Assembly: GCF_000816085.1 (NCBI RefSeq)
Contig: NZ_CP008747.1
Coordinates: 186,001-250,000, forward strand
Length of the DNA: 64,000 bases
Direction of reading: 5' to 3'
From: Staphylococcus hyicus
GTDB taxonomy: Bacteria; Bacillota; Bacilli; Staphylococcales; Staphylococcaceae
This document shows, one piece after another, positions 21,124 to 30,683 of the stretch; position 1 is the stretch's first letter; each line of letters starts with the position of its first letter. The notes beneath the pieces are model-generated. The model did no database searches, was not told where the DNA came from, and worked only from the letters and a program-made list of their open reading frames with translations. The position numbers and the translations under genes are program-made.

Positions 21124-21624
21124 TTAATTGAAGGATTCCATTAATTTTTCTTCTTGTTTGATACGCTTTATTAAAAAGTATGCGTAAGGTAAAAGTAAAA
21201 ACCATGTATATGTTGCACTTGTGAGTAATAATACACCGATTAATTCGGGAATAATATTTAAGAAATAGTTCGGATGCTTAGTTATTTTATAAAGTCCTGA
21301 TTTCACGATAGGGTGGTGTGGTAAGATAAATATTTTTAATGTCCAAATGCGTCCTAATGTACGAATGACATGAAATAACACGAAGTAACTCAACACAAGT
21401 AAGATGAGTCCAAACACGTTGATTGTACCTATAGTTGTGTGTTGTATCCATGCCTCTAAAGCGGCTCCAACATAAATAAGAATATGTGTCGCAGCTAAAC
21501 CTTTTGAGTTTGCTTGACCATATTCTTTTGCACCTTCAGCAATGAGTGCTTTAGCGTTGTTAATAGATATGTATAAACTGTACAAACGAATAACGAAAAA
21601 AGCGGCTAACAATGTTAAAACCAT
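21124..21624 (-). CDS. isoprenylcysteine carboxylmethyltransferase (ICMT)-like membrane protein
   Basis: A 166-aa integral membrane protein with about four to five hydrophobic helices. The C-terminal segment KSGLYKITKHPNYFLNIIPE carries the HPNY motif of the ICMT/PEMT fold, which binds S-adenosylmethionine, with a conserved EEKLM near the end. Bacterial substrates are mostly unknown. A stable hairpin with a U-run lies about 30-100 bp upstream in its presumed leader. Confidence 0.75.
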   Translation of the reverse strand: MVLTLLAAFFVIRLYSLYISINNAKALIAEGAKEYGQANSKGLAATHILIYVGAALEAWIQHTTIGTINVFGLILLVLSYFVLFHVIRTLGRIWTLKIFILPHHPIVKSGLYKITKHPNYFLNIIPELIGVLLLTSATYTWFLLLPYAYFLIKRIKQEEKLMESFN

Positions 21625-21652
21625 AATGCGTCATCTCTTTCTTTTATAGAAT

Positions 21653-21726
21653 AAAAAAATGCAATCCAACGTGATAATGGTGAGAGATCTTGGTTGCCAT
21701 CTACGGGTATCACGTCGGTATCGCAT
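21653..21726 (-). ncRNA. hairpin RNA / attenuator candidate upstream of the ICMT-like gene
   Basis: On the minus strand an arm at 21726-21709 pairs with an arm at 21675-21659 over about 17 bp with few mismatches, encloses a 33-nt loop and is followed by seven U residues. It looks like a terminator, but it lies upstream of a gene on the same strand with little else before it. A weak promoter, TATAAC at 21736-21731, precedes it. It could be a small RNA or a regulated leader. The class was not recognised. Confidence 0.4.
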
Positions 21727-21851
21727 TGTAGTTATATTGTATGGTGAGGCGGGGGATAAAACCATTAAATCAAACTTAAATCTAGCTTTAATTTGAGTTA
21801 AACCATAGGAATATAAAGGATGATTTAAAAATTGTGACGCCTCATTAAATC

Positions 21852-21890
21852 AAAAGCCTTCCAAATCTGTGACGATTTCGAAGGCTTTTA
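21852..21890 (-). terminator. terminator behind the amino acid permease gene or shared
   Basis: Arms AAAAGCCTTC (21852-21861) and GAAGGCTTTT (21880-21889) form a perfect 10-bp stem with A and T flanks. It is about 25 bp after the permease stop codon on the minus strand. Confidence 0.8.
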
Positions 21891-21914
21891 TTTATAAAAC
21901 ACTTACGTTAAATC

Positions 21915-23294
21915 TTATGCATGTTTCGCAATATCGGCATGTTTTTTTATGGTTGTGCGGTGACGCCAATAAATAAATGTGAGGGCACCGTACCAAATTG
22001 GAGATAAAATAAAGCCAACGCGTGTATCAGGTTCTATCAATAATAGCACCAAAATAAAGGCGAAAAATGCGAGTACGGCATAAGCGGTAAAGACCCCGCC
22101 TGGTAATTTGAAGGTACTTGCTTTATGCAATGCATGATCCTTACGGTAATAACTAATATATGCAACGACAATCAAAGCCCAAACGACAACGGTGATGGAA
22201 GTCGCTACGGAAGTAATATATACAAATACAGTCTCCGCATTTGGAATGATTAAGTTGAGAATGACTGTGATTGAAATTAAGCCACATGTTACCAGTAAAG
22301 CATTACGGGGAACACCACGACTTGAAAGACGGTGCATTGCTTCAGGTGCTTGTTTTTTATCACCAAGTGAAAACAATACACGACTATTTGCAAAGATTCC
22401 ACTATTTGCCGATGATGCTGCAGCTGTTAATACAACAAAGTTGATAAATCCGGCTGCAAAAGGGATACCTGCTAATGCGAATAAACCGACAAATGGGCTG
22501 TTCGCTGGATTAATGTGATTCCAAGGTACAATCATCATTATTACTGCAAGTGCTCCGACGTAAAAAATAATTATACGTAACGGTACACTATTAATGGCAC
22601 GCGGTAACGTTTTTTCGGGATTTTTAGTTTCTCCAGCAGTAATCCCTATAAATTCGATGCCCGTAAACGCAAATACGGCCATTTGGAACGATGTTAAAAA
22701 GCCGGCTAAACCGAACGGAAACATGCCTTCATGACTCCATAAGTTCGATACGCTTGCGGTACCAGATGGTGATTTAAACGCTAAAAATACCATTACAGCT
22801 CCGACAACGATTAAAGCAATAATCGTCACCACTTTAATAATTGCAAACCAAAACTCTAATTCCCCAAATAATTTTGTACTTGTTAAATTCAAAGTAAGTA
22901 ACAATAGAATAATCGCAAAACAAGTTAACCACGTTGGAATATTCTCATTAAAGTATTTAATGTACTGTGAGATGGCTGTAACGTCTGCCATGACAGTAAT
23001 AACCCAAGACATCCAATAAGACCAACCGACGATAAATCCTGCAAATGGTCCTAAATATTCATGGGCAATTTCTGGAAACGATTTGAACTTTGTTTTTGCT
23101 AACAAAATCTCTCCCATTGCACGCATAAACATAAATAGAAAAAAGCCTACAATGATATAGGTAAATAATATCGAAGGACCAGCTTTGGAAATGGTATTAC
23201 CAGAACCAAAAAATAGCCCTGTCCCGATGGCACCACCAATGGCAATTAATTGAATGTGACGATTGCTCAATTCTCTTTTTAATTCATTTGTCAT
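21915..23294 (-). CDS. cycA: amino acid permease, D-serine/D-alanine/glycine type
   Basis: A 459-aa APC-superfamily transporter of the AAT group with 12 predicted transmembrane helices. The N-terminal LSNRHIQLIAIGGAIGTGLF is the signature of the LysP/CycA group. AINSVPLRIIIFYVGAL in the middle fits CycA-like D-serine/D-alanine/glycine carriers best. GGGAGAGA lies before the ATG at 23294; the two start codons further upstream overlap this site. A different amino acid substrate is possible. Confidence 0.75.
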   Translation of the reverse strand: MTNELKRELSNRHIQLIAIGGAIGTGLFFGSGNTISKAGPSILFTYIIVGFFLFMFMRAMGEILLAKTKFKSFPEIAHEYLGPFAGFIVGWSYWMSWVITVMADVTAISQYIKYFNENIPTWLTCFAIILLLLTLNLTSTKLFGELEFWFAIIKVVTIIALIVVGAVMVFLAFKSPSGTASVSNLWSHEGMFPFGLAGFLTSFQMAVFAFTGIEFIGITAGETKNPEKTLPRAINSVPLRIIIFYVGALAVIMMIVPWNHINPANSPFVGLFALAGIPFAAGFINFVVLTAAASSANSGIFANSRVLFSLGDKKQAPEAMHRLSSRGVPRNALLVTCGLISITVILNLIIPNAETVFVYITSVATSITVVVWALIVVAYISYYRKDHALHKASTFKLPGGVFTAYAVLAFFAFILVLLLIEPDTRVGFILSPIWYGALTFIYWRHRTTIKKHADIAKHA

Positions 23295-24933
23295 ATTGTT
23301 CTCTCCCATCACTTTAAAGTGAAGTATTTCCCCTTTGTGTACGATTGCGCCCCTTTGTATTGCTAAAGTAAAAAAGAAGTCAAAGTATGCGTCACTTTGA
23401 GGTATGTGAGTATTTTATAACCATTTTCTGAAAATAACAACAATTCGCAAAAATATTTTTGGATGTAATGGTGAAATCACTTGAGACAATATATAAATAT
23501 AATGTATTTAATGATGGGCGATTTTTGTTTTTAACATAATAAATCGAAATATCCTTCTACTCACAGGTGTGTAAACGCTTACAAATTAACGGAATTCATA
23601 TCGTTCACAATGTGATTGTTTTTGTGCAAAAATGACGAATGCGTACGTTTAAAATGAAATGTATACAGTGTTTTGCTTTTTTATAAAAGTTTTCAAGATA
23701 TAAAATTATACAATGTATTGCGATTTATTATGAATGGCGTTTGCATGATGAAAACGCTAATAAAAATATTTAATATTAAATCAAAAAATCATATTGTGTC
23801 TTCTTATAGAAATGTTATTCTTGTATTAAATGACCATTAAGGTGACGATGTGATAAAGTTTCCCATCTATATTTACTAAGAGCATTACTTTTTTAGTGGC
23901 TTCAATATGATGTGTATAGAGAAGGATACGCGACATTACCTCATGTATGGGAGAGACTATTAGCGGATGTGTGAAGCAATACAAGAGGAAATGTTGTCCT
24001 CCTATAGTGCGATGTGTACGTTTGTATAGTGATTTAGTACAAAATGAAGTAACACGATTGTATTTTTATGCATTGTGAGTAAATTGATATTCTGCGTTGC
24101 GTCACTGTTTAAACTCGTAGCTATACGTTTTATGATGTGTGTTGTAAAGAAAATATAATGCAGAATCAATAATTCATAATGGCGATTACGAAAAAGTAAT
24201 AAATTCAGAGTAAAATACATGAATTTGTCGGATATTTGACAAAATTAAGCGAGGAAAATGTATTAAAATGACTAAGGAGACGCGTGAGGATAAAGAAAAG
24301 CAAAATGAGAGTTAATTTAAAAACGCCAAAATTATAAGTGAATCGCCTCATTATTAGGATGTATATGTTCTTTAGATGAACTATCACATCACTTTTTAGT
24401 TATGTAATGATACATTTGATAAAAACATCCAACCATCATATGTCCTATTTTGGCCATACTTTACTTTGTAGGGCATGTATCATCGTATTCATACCCATTT
24501 TAAAATAAGGTATACAATATAAGGTGCAGTTGTTTATTTTACAGTAGGTGTCCCCACATCATTTATAAAGTCAATCAAAGTATTTATTTATGGGCGTTTA
24601 TTAATTTTAATGGCTACATTGGGATGGAAACTTGGTGCGGTGATGAGAATATTATAAGTTGTTGGCTTTTGTCGGAAGATTATTAGGTTTTGTGATGACC
24701 ATTTAAAAAATAATTTGCAAGTAGAAAAGATGTTTCCAGTCTTTAAATGAGCTATAGAATTTTAAATAAACGTGCATGATTTTGTGCTTTAGCGACGCTT
24801 TTTTGCGCATAAGCATGTTTATTGGATACATACAGTATTAGAAAGAAAGAGAAAAGCCTCATTTAGAGGTTATCAGAAAGTCGCAAGCATTATAAATAGA
24901 ATTTGAATACATTGAAAATACAGATACAGAGGC
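23295..24933. other. 1.6-kb AT-rich gene-poor region
   Basis: No credible ORF with a ribosome site was found on either strand. It holds the upstream region of the permease gene, a perfect cre-type palindrome at 23570-23583, and scattered short open stretches full of stops. The part from 24540 to 24760 is open in pieces on the plus strand and could be a decayed gene, but no family is recognisable. Confidence 0.5.
23570..23583 (-). promoter_or_regulatory. CcpA cre-type palindrome
   Basis: TGTAAACGCTTACA is a perfect 14-bp palindrome that fits the cre consensus. It lies 276 bp upstream of the permease start and may put that gene under carbon catabolite control; no other gene is near. Confidence 0.6.
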
Positions 24934-25755
24934 GTGTTGAGATTGAAAAAGAAAGATTTAACGACAATCATGATGGGGTTGACCCTCATATTACAATTGA
25001 TCATAGTACTTATTAATTTATTTAATTTGAAGCGTATTGATTATGAGATGATTTATTCTAGCGAAATGAAAGCCTTGAGTTCTTTAGATCAAGTGATGTA
25101 TTTGTATGCATCAATGTCACTGTATAGCTTAGGTCTCATCATCAATAGTGTGATTTTTGCTTTCGGATGTTTTATTTATTATATTTATTTAAAAAAGGGG
25201 GCTGTTAAAGCGCACCATGTATGTGGCTTAGGATTAGTGAGTTTCATCACCAATCCTTTAGGGGGGATTTTGTGGTTTTTGATTGCTGCAAACTATCAAA
25301 ATCAATTTAATGTCGCGTTATGGGGACAGCGTTTAATGATTGTTAGTGTCATATTGGTAGGAAGCGCTCCTATTTTAAGTGTGTTATCGACATATATGAT
25401 TTTAATTGAACAACCGATTATTAGTGCCCATTTATCAAGTTTTGATAGTTTACTTCATGGATCAGTGTGGACAATATGGATTAAGATGGCCATCGATAGT
25501 AACTCAGAAAGCTTTATTTATATACATTATCTTCTGAGCATTTTTCAATATTTTGCTGCTTTAACACTTGGAATTGTAACGGTTTTTCAGAAAGTAGGGT
25601 CTAAAAAATGGAAGGTTTTTATTATCCTGACATTCATTGTTCAAAGCTTTATCATGAATCTTGGTGCGTTGTTAACATTAGCTGCCATTATTTTAGTGTT
25701 TGTGGCACAACGACAACAATCTAAAAAATCATATGTCTTAGATTATGATATTTAA
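24934..25755 (+). CDS. multi-pass membrane protein of unknown function
   Basis: A 273-aa protein, strongly hydrophobic, with about seven predicted transmembrane segments and a short basic N-terminus. No motif of a transporter or enzyme is visible. The start is uncertain: GTG at 24934 is too close to the AGAGG site, and TTG at 24943 has better spacing. It precedes a DUF4064 membrane protein by about 95 bp, with a possible promoter region between. The stretch FITNPLGGILWF is the only distinctive element. Confidence 0.55.
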   Translation: MLRLKKKDLTTIMMGLTLILQLIIVLINLFNLKRIDYEMIYSSEMKALSSLDQVMYLYASMSLYSLGLIINSVIFAFGCFIYYIYLKKGAVKAHHVCGLGLVSFITNPLGGILWFLIAANYQNQFNVALWGQRLMIVSVILVGSAPILSVLSTYMILIEQPIISAHLSSFDSLLHGSVWTIWIKMAIDSNSESFIYIHYLLSIFQYFAALTLGIVTVFQKVGSKKWKVFIILTFIVQSFIMNLGALLTLAAIILVFVAQRQQSKKSYVLDYDI

Positions 25756-25851
25756 AATAAAACCTCATATTGAGATAATATTTTCATGTTTGTATTGAAC
25801 TAGGTATTAATTTCATTTAACATTATAGAAAACAACAAGGAGATAGCGATA

Positions 25852-26490
25852 ATGATTAAACGAACAACGGAAAAACTTTTAACTTGGATTGGTGTTGGTC
25901 TTCAAGTAATTGTAGTCTTATTCTGGGCATTTCTTGCGATTATCATAGGGGCGAACAGCGGTGAAATTGAAACAGCCCTTCTTGAAGATGGCACAACTAC
26001 AGTAGAGGAAGCACAATTTATCATGATGATGTATCATTTCATTGTGAATTTTGCATTAATTTTTGGCATTATTACATTGATACTTGCGATTATCGCAGGT
26101 GTAATGATGAATAAAAAAGTGAAACTTGCAGGAATTTTACTTATTATCGCAGGTGTGATAAGCATTTTTTATTCTATCTCAGGTATTCTATGGTTAGTCG
26201 CTGGTATTATGTTACTTGTTAGAAAACCAGTACCAACGAACTCACAACAGATGACGTCTTATACAACATCAAATGCGAACCACTCCGTAAATCCGGATGC
26301 ATCACATCACGTTGAGAACCACAATCCTGTAAACCGTCAAGCGCAACAGCACTCACCACGTACTGAAAATGATAAAGCTGAACAAGGGTACGAGATGAAT
26401 AACGCTGAATCACGTGAAGATGCACATTTTCGTTCCGATGCAGAAGCACAGCGTTCAAAAGACATTCAACAAGACCCATATAAATATTAA
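25852..26490 (+). CDS. DUF4064 family membrane protein
   Basis: A 212-aa protein with an N-terminal membrane half (four hydrophobic segments between residues 10 and 130; VKLAGILLIIAGVISIFYSI is typical of DUF4064) and a hydrophilic, low-complexity tail of about 75 residues rich in Asn, His, Gln and Glu. The tail is likely disordered. AAGGAGATA is the ribosome site. Function unknown. A terminator follows at 26502-26532. Confidence 0.75.
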   Translation: MIKRTTEKLLTWIGVGLQVIVVLFWAFLAIIIGANSGEIETALLEDGTTTVEEAQFIMMMYHFIVNFALIFGIITLILAIIAGVMMNKKVKLAGILLIIAGVISIFYSISGILWLVAGIMLLVRKPVPTNSQQMTSYTTSNANHSVNPDASHHVENHNPVNRQAQQHSPRTENDKAEQGYEMNNAESREDAHFRSDAEAQRSKDIQQDPYKY

Positions 26491-26501
26491 TTGAACATAG
26501 G

Positions 26502-26532
26502 AAAGGAATCTCGATGAGGAGGTTCCTTTTTT
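26502..26532 (+). terminator. rho-independent terminator
   Basis: AAAGGAATCT (26502-26511) pairs with AGGTTCCTTT (26520-26529), with one G-U pair, followed by T residues. It ends the DUF4064 transcript. Confidence 0.75.
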
Positions 26533-26550
26533 ATGCATATTTTTCTATAA

Positions 26551-27102
26551 AAGTGTGTTGGTGCGAAAGCGGCACATTTAATTCATAGTGTTAACCTTTT
26601 TCATGAGCTTACATATATGAATGCGCTTGATTATGAACTTGAATTGGAGTCATACGTGATTAATGATTTTGTCCAAGAACAATTTATGTCCTACTTCAAT
26701 CAGTTTCACGAAAAAGGCATGGTTGTCACATTTCATATGCCGACTTCATACTGTGCCTTTATCCACCATGAATCAATGATTAGAGTATTAGATAATGTGA
26801 TTCAAAATTCATTGCGATATGGGAATAATATCGTTAATGTAAGCATACAGGAGCTTCAAGATGATTTAATCGTATGTATTCAAAATGACACAATGTTAGA
26901 CTTGAGGACAGAGCAATTAAGTCATTTGTTTGAGCGCTCGTATACACTTGATGAAAGCCGCACGCAGCAACAAACGGGTGTCGGATTGTATATTGTTAAA
27001 ACTTTAATGTTGCGTCAGCAAGGAGACGCTTCGATTCAGTTTAATCAACCTATGTTTGAAATGCGATTGACACTTAAGCGTGATACGGCATGTGTCACGT
27101 GA
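26551..27102 (+). pseudogene. histidine kinase fragment (HATPase domain only)
   Basis: The open frame runs from a stop at 26548 and has an ATG at 26617 (161 aa). It encodes only the ATP-binding half of a sensor kinase: N-box RVLDNVIQNSLRYG, a G1-like ND motif and G2 box TGVGLYIVKTL. The 22 codons before the ATG read like the end of a dimerisation helix (LIHSVNLFHELTYMNALDY), so the original gene began further upstream. No membrane part, no H-box and no response regulator accompany it, and no ribosome site precedes the ATG. It is a remnant unless expressed as a stand-alone ATPase domain. Confidence 0.65.
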
Positions 27103-27185
27103 AACATTATGTTTAATGTGGAAACGACGTGTTCATCACGATACAGGTTGCAAAGAGAGTGCTTGATTTAAATTTTATACGTTTA

Positions 27186-27218
27186 ACGGCGAGTCGTTTA
27201 TGACTGGCTGTTTTTTTT
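27186..27218 (+). terminator. terminator behind the kinase fragment
   Basis: ACGGCGAGTC (27186-27195) pairs with GACTGGCTGT (27202-27211) with one mismatch and one G-U pair, then eight T residues. It supports past transcription of the fragment above. Confidence 0.75.
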
Positions 27219-27688
27219 AATAAAGGAGATAAACGTACTTATATATCATCATTTAAATGTAATGAAAACACACAGTGTAATTTGAGAAGTGAAGATGGTG
27301 AAAAAAAGACCACTAAAGCGGCGATAGATGAGAAGGGCTAAGACATAAATCATTTCAGTTTTAATTGTTGCTAACGCCTTGCTTTTAGGTGACTTATCTC
27401 AAAATGGATTTTCGGTTTCGGCTTAATGCCTCAGAAGTTTCGGCTAAGAAACCAATCAAAGTGATGTTTTAAAGCATCATCCTTCCCCTATAAAGACTAA
27501 ATTGATATATAAATTAAACCAACAAAGTTCATGTACGAGAACTTGATTGGTTTTTGATTAACAGGGTAGCTATGTCGTAGTCCTTTATGATTTTGAACAT
27601 ATGATGCGTCGTTATAATTCAAAGTTATGAAGGACATCGACTCATAATAAATAGTTTACGATAGTTATCTGTAGTTACGGGTAAAGAC
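27219..27688. other. intergenic region with repeat and hairpin
   Basis: No gene seen. Holds the second copy of the dispersed repeat (27397-27420) and a hairpin AAACCAA..AAGTTC / GAACTT..TTGGTTT at about 27515-27555 with T-run, which may end transcription from either side. Confidence 0.5.
27397..27420 (-). repeat. dispersed intergenic repeat, copy 2
   Basis: The reverse complement of this segment matches 12369-12392 at 23 of 24 bases. The flanks show weaker similarity. Confidence 0.6.
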
Positions 27689-28126
27689 TTAACACGCATT
27701 AATCATCCAGGTTACACCATACGGATCCTGAAACATACCATAAAGTTTTGACCACTCTGTTGCACCTAAAGACATTACTTCGTTGCAACCAGCATCAATG
27801 GCACGTTTAAAAAATTCAGTTGCTTCGTTCAGTTCTTTTTCATTGTTTCCATCAAAAGTAAAACAGATATTTGTACCTTCATTACTTATAGGCTGTTCTC
27901 CACGTGTGGAACTCATCATAAATGTTTCCCCTAAAATTTTAAATTCAGCATTCATAACGAATCGTTTTGCGACGTCATCTGGCATTTTGTATTCACTTGG
28001 TAAATCTTTAAACATGTCATCGTCACCCATTGTTTTTGAAACAATTTCAGCGCCAAATTTTGTCTCATAAAATGTTAAAGCCTCTAGTGCATTAGCAAAA
28101 TTAAAATATGAAACCGATTTAATCAT
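27689..28126 (-). CDS. VOC family protein (PhnB-like)
   Basis: A 145-aa vicinal-oxygen-chelate fold protein. It starts with YFNFANALEALTFYETKFGAE and ends with LYGMFQDPYGVTWMIN, the pattern of PhnB / 3-demethylubiquinone methyltransferase-like members (glyoxalase superfamily). A typical metal-binding acidic residue is present in the final motif region. Enzymatic role unknown. It faces away from the two-component system downstream. Confidence 0.8.
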   Translation of the reverse strand: MIKSVSYFNFANALEALTFYETKFGAEIVSKTMGDDDMFKDLPSEYKMPDDVAKRFVMNAEFKILGETFMMSSTRGEQPISNEGTNICFTFDGNNEKELNEATEFFKRAIDAGCNEVMSLGATEWSKLYGMFQDPYGVTWMINAC

Positions 28127-28256
28127 ATTGAATCATCCTTTTTGAGTAATGTCTTTCCACTAGTATACCCGATTAGAAAATTACTGGACAAGATGTGAAG
28201 AAATAAATTCTATATTGCAACTTATGGTACTATGATAAAAAAAGGAGAGTGGTCGT

Positions 28257-28922
28257 ATGAAGATTATGATTGTTGAGGATGATTTTACAATTGCAGAAAG
28301 TTTAGTCAAAGAACTTCAAAAATGGAATCACGAAGCGGTAAATGTGCAAGATTATTATCATATAGCTGAAAAATTCCAAACGCTTCAACCTCACCTCGTT
28401 CTTTTAGATATCAACCTTCCACATCTTAATGGCTTTCATTGGTGTCAGGAAATACGGCAAAAATCTCAAGTACCTATTATATTTATTAGTTCGGCTTCGG
28501 ATAATATGAATCAAATGATGGCCATCCAAATGGGGGCTGATGATTTTATAGAAAAGCCGTTTAATTTAAAGTTAACAATTATGAAAATTCAAGCGTTATT
28601 GAGGCGATCTTATGACTTTAAAGTGGAACAATCTCAGTTACACGTAAAAGGGTGTGCGTTAATTGTTGATAAAGCTTTATTGATATATCAAGATCAAACG
28701 CTGTCGCTAACGCTAACAGAGTTACAAATTTTACAACAATTATTTATAAATGAAGGACATTTTGTGAATCGTAATACATTAATTGAGCACTGTTGGCAAT
28801 CTGAAAATTTCATTGATGACAATACGTTAGCAGTAAATATGTCTCGTATACGTAAGAAGTTAAAAGAACTAGGTTTAGTGGATTTTATACAAACGAAAAA
28901 GAATGTAGGATACAAAGTATAA
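28257..28922 (+). CDS. response regulator, BceR/BraR type
   Basis: A 221-aa OmpR-family regulator. The receiver domain (residues 1-118) has acidic residues EDD at 7-9, the phospho-acceptor Asp in LVLLDINLP near residue 52, and Lys in IEKPFN near 101. The C-terminal winged helix spans about 130-220. With the kinase and ABC transporter behind it, this is a bacitracin/nisin/bacteriocin-resistance module of the Bce type (BraR/NsaR-like in staphylococci). An AAAGGAGAG ribosome site precedes the ATG. Confidence 0.88.
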   Translation: MKIMIVEDDFTIAESLVKELQKWNHEAVNVQDYYHIAEKFQTLQPHLVLLDINLPHLNGFHWCQEIRQKSQVPIIFISSASDNMNQMMAIQMGADDFIEKPFNLKLTIMKIQALLRRSYDFKVEQSQLHVKGCALIVDKALLIYQDQTLSLTLTELQILQQLFINEGHFVNRNTLIEHCWQSENFIDDNTLAVNMSRIRKKLKELGLVDFIQTKKNVGYKV

Positions 28923-28930
28923 AGAAGGTG

Positions 28931-29842
28931 ATGTCTGTGCGCTTTTATAACCATATTTTAAGTGATGTTTGTATTTATGTACTCATGTTAATGTTGTTTT
29001 TATTTATATCATTAATCTATGACTTCGAAACGGAAGCCTATATTTTAACGTTATCCGTATCACTCTTTGTGTTTAGTTTGTATATCATAGTGAAGTGGAC
29101 CTATTTTAAAAAACAAGAAACATTAAAACAAACTAATGAGCGTTTGGCATCTGAATTGCAACACGTAAAAATGATGCATCGTGCCTATCAACGAGATTTG
29201 GAACATTACTTTTTAACTTGGGTGCATCAAATTAAAACACCCATAACTGCATCCAAACTCTTGTTAGAGCGTAATGAAGCGGGGATGGTAAATCGCGTGC
29301 GTCAAGAAATTACAGAAATTGAGAATTATACGAATTTGGCGTTGAATTATTTAAAACTATTAAGTCATGAAACCGATATGGTTGTTCAAAAAGTCGCACT
29401 TGATGACATCGTGAAACCGCTCATTCAACGTTATGCGTTACATTTTATTGAACATCGCACACGCATTCATACTGAACATTTACATTGTACGGTCACTACA
29501 GATGCACAATGGACTAAAATTATGATTGAACAAATTTTAAACAATGCTCTGAAATATGCGAAAGGTGGAGACATCTGGATTGAGTTTGATGCACACAAAC
29601 AACAACTCACCATTAAAGATAATGGTATGGGGATTAGTAAAGCAGATTTACCCAAAATATTTGAAAAAGGATATTCTGGGACGAACGGGCGCCTAAATGA
29701 CAAATCTAGCGGGATAGGATTGTTTATCGTGAAAGAAATATCAGAGAAACTTCAGCATCCGATTACCGTTCAATCAGAATTAGGCGTTTTAACACAATTT
29801 ACGATTCAGTTCCCTAAAACGTCTCATCTTACAATTATGTAA
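28931..29842 (+). CDS. intramembrane-sensing histidine kinase, BceS/BraS type
   Basis: A 303-aa kinase with two N-terminal transmembrane helices (about 15-32 and 38-58) and almost no extracellular loop, as in Bce-type kinases that sense through their partner transporter. The H-box FLTWVHQIKTPITASKLL is near residue 100; N-box QILNNALKYA near 205 and G-boxes DNGMGIS and SSGIGLFIVKE follow. The ATG at 28931 overlaps the GAAGGTG site region; the frame also offers a GTG one codon upstream. It begins 8 bp after the regulator stop. Confidence 0.88.
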   Translation: MSVRFYNHILSDVCIYVLMLMLFLFISLIYDFETEAYILTLSVSLFVFSLYIIVKWTYFKKQETLKQTNERLASELQHVKMMHRAYQRDLEHYFLTWVHQIKTPITASKLLLERNEAGMVNRVRQEITEIENYTNLALNYLKLLSHETDMVVQKVALDDIVKPLIQRYALHFIEHRTRIHTEHLHCTVTTDAQWTKIMIEQILNNALKYAKGGDIWIEFDAHKQQLTIKDNGMGISKADLPKIFEKGYSGTNGRLNDKSSGIGLFIVKEISEKLQHPITVQSELGVLTQFTIQFPKTSHLTIM

Positions 29843-29863
29843 GGTTTACAGCAACTTTTGTAA
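29829..29863 (+). promoter_or_regulatory. BceR-type operator before the ABC genes
   Basis: TTACA-ATTA-TGTAA at 29829-29842 matches the TNACA-4-TGTAA motif known for BceR-like regulators in Firmicutes. It overlaps the stop codon of the kinase gene. A second inverted repeat, TTACA-8-TGTAA, follows at 29846-29863. The ABC genes begin about 70-90 bp further, so they probably have their own induced promoter. A CAGCAAC/GTTGCTG hairpin with T-run at 29850-29889 could also end the upstream transcript. Confidence 0.65.
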
Positions 29864-29932
29864 GCAATTATAAATGTTGCTGTTTTCTTTATCATTTACA
29901 CTGAATTTAAAGAAAATAAGGAGGGCAACACG

Positions 29933-30682
29933 ATGTTACTCAATGTAAGACATCTTAAAAAAGTATATGGTAAAGGGATTAATAAAGTTACGGCATTAAA
30001 TGAGATGAGCTTCAACGTTCAAGAAGGGGAATTTGTTGCAATCATGGGAGAGTCGGGTTCGGGGAAATCAACGTTACTCAATCTCATCGCGACATTTGAT
30101 CGTCCTACAGAAGGAGCAATTACAATCAATCAACAAGATATAGGACAATTGAGAAATAAAGCAATTTCACGTTTTCGTCGAGATGAATTAGGATTTGTGT
30201 TTCAAGATTTCAATGTTTTAGACACAATGAGTAATAAAGATAATATTTTGATGCCTTTAGTCCTTTCAAATATTAATGTAAAAACAATGCAAAAGCGCCT
30301 GACAAAAGTGACGCAACAACTGGGCATCGAAAGGTTACTTGATAAATATCCTTACCAAGTGTCGGGAGGTCAACGTCAACGTGTAGCGATTGCACGTGCA
30401 CTCATTAATGAACCGCAGTTATTGCTTGCGGATGAACCAACAGGAGCACTTGATTCTAAAACCTCTCAAGAAATTATGACAATGTTTAAAGACATAAATG
30501 AGCGGAACCAAACCATTTTAATGGTGACACATTCCATTCAGGATGCGTCTTTTGCGAATCGTATTTTATTCATTAAAGATGGCGGTTTATATCATGAGTT
30601 GTATCGTGGCGATGAATCACAACAAGCGTTTCAAAAACGTATTTCGGACAGTTTAGCATTATTAAATGGAAGAGGTGTCTAG
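29933..30682 (+). CDS. ABC transporter ATP-binding protein, BceA/VraD type
   Basis: A 249-aa ATPase of the MacB/LolD group. Walker A GESGSGKST near residue 40, signature VSGGQRQRVAIARAL near 142, and Walker B LLLADEPTGALDS near 162. With the 653-aa permease it forms a Bce-type transporter that protects the lipid II cycle from peptide antibiotics and signals to the kinase. An AAGGAGGG ribosome site lies before the ATG. Confidence 0.9.
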   Translation: MLLNVRHLKKVYGKGINKVTALNEMSFNVQEGEFVAIMGESGSGKSTLLNLIATFDRPTEGAITINQQDIGQLRNKAISRFRRDELGFVFQDFNVLDTMSNKDNILMPLVLSNINVKTMQKRLTKVTQQLGIERLLDKYPYQVSGGQRQRVAIARALINEPQLLLADEPTGALDSKTSQEIMTMFKDINERNQTILMVTHSIQDASFANRILFIKDGGLYHELYRGDESQQAFQKRISDSLALLNGRGV

Positions 30683-30683
30683 T

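Noticed and set aside
24002-24220. Open frame of 72 codons on the minus strand in the gene-poor region
   Set aside because: No ribosome site, composition fits AT-rich noncoding DNA, and no recognisable motif.
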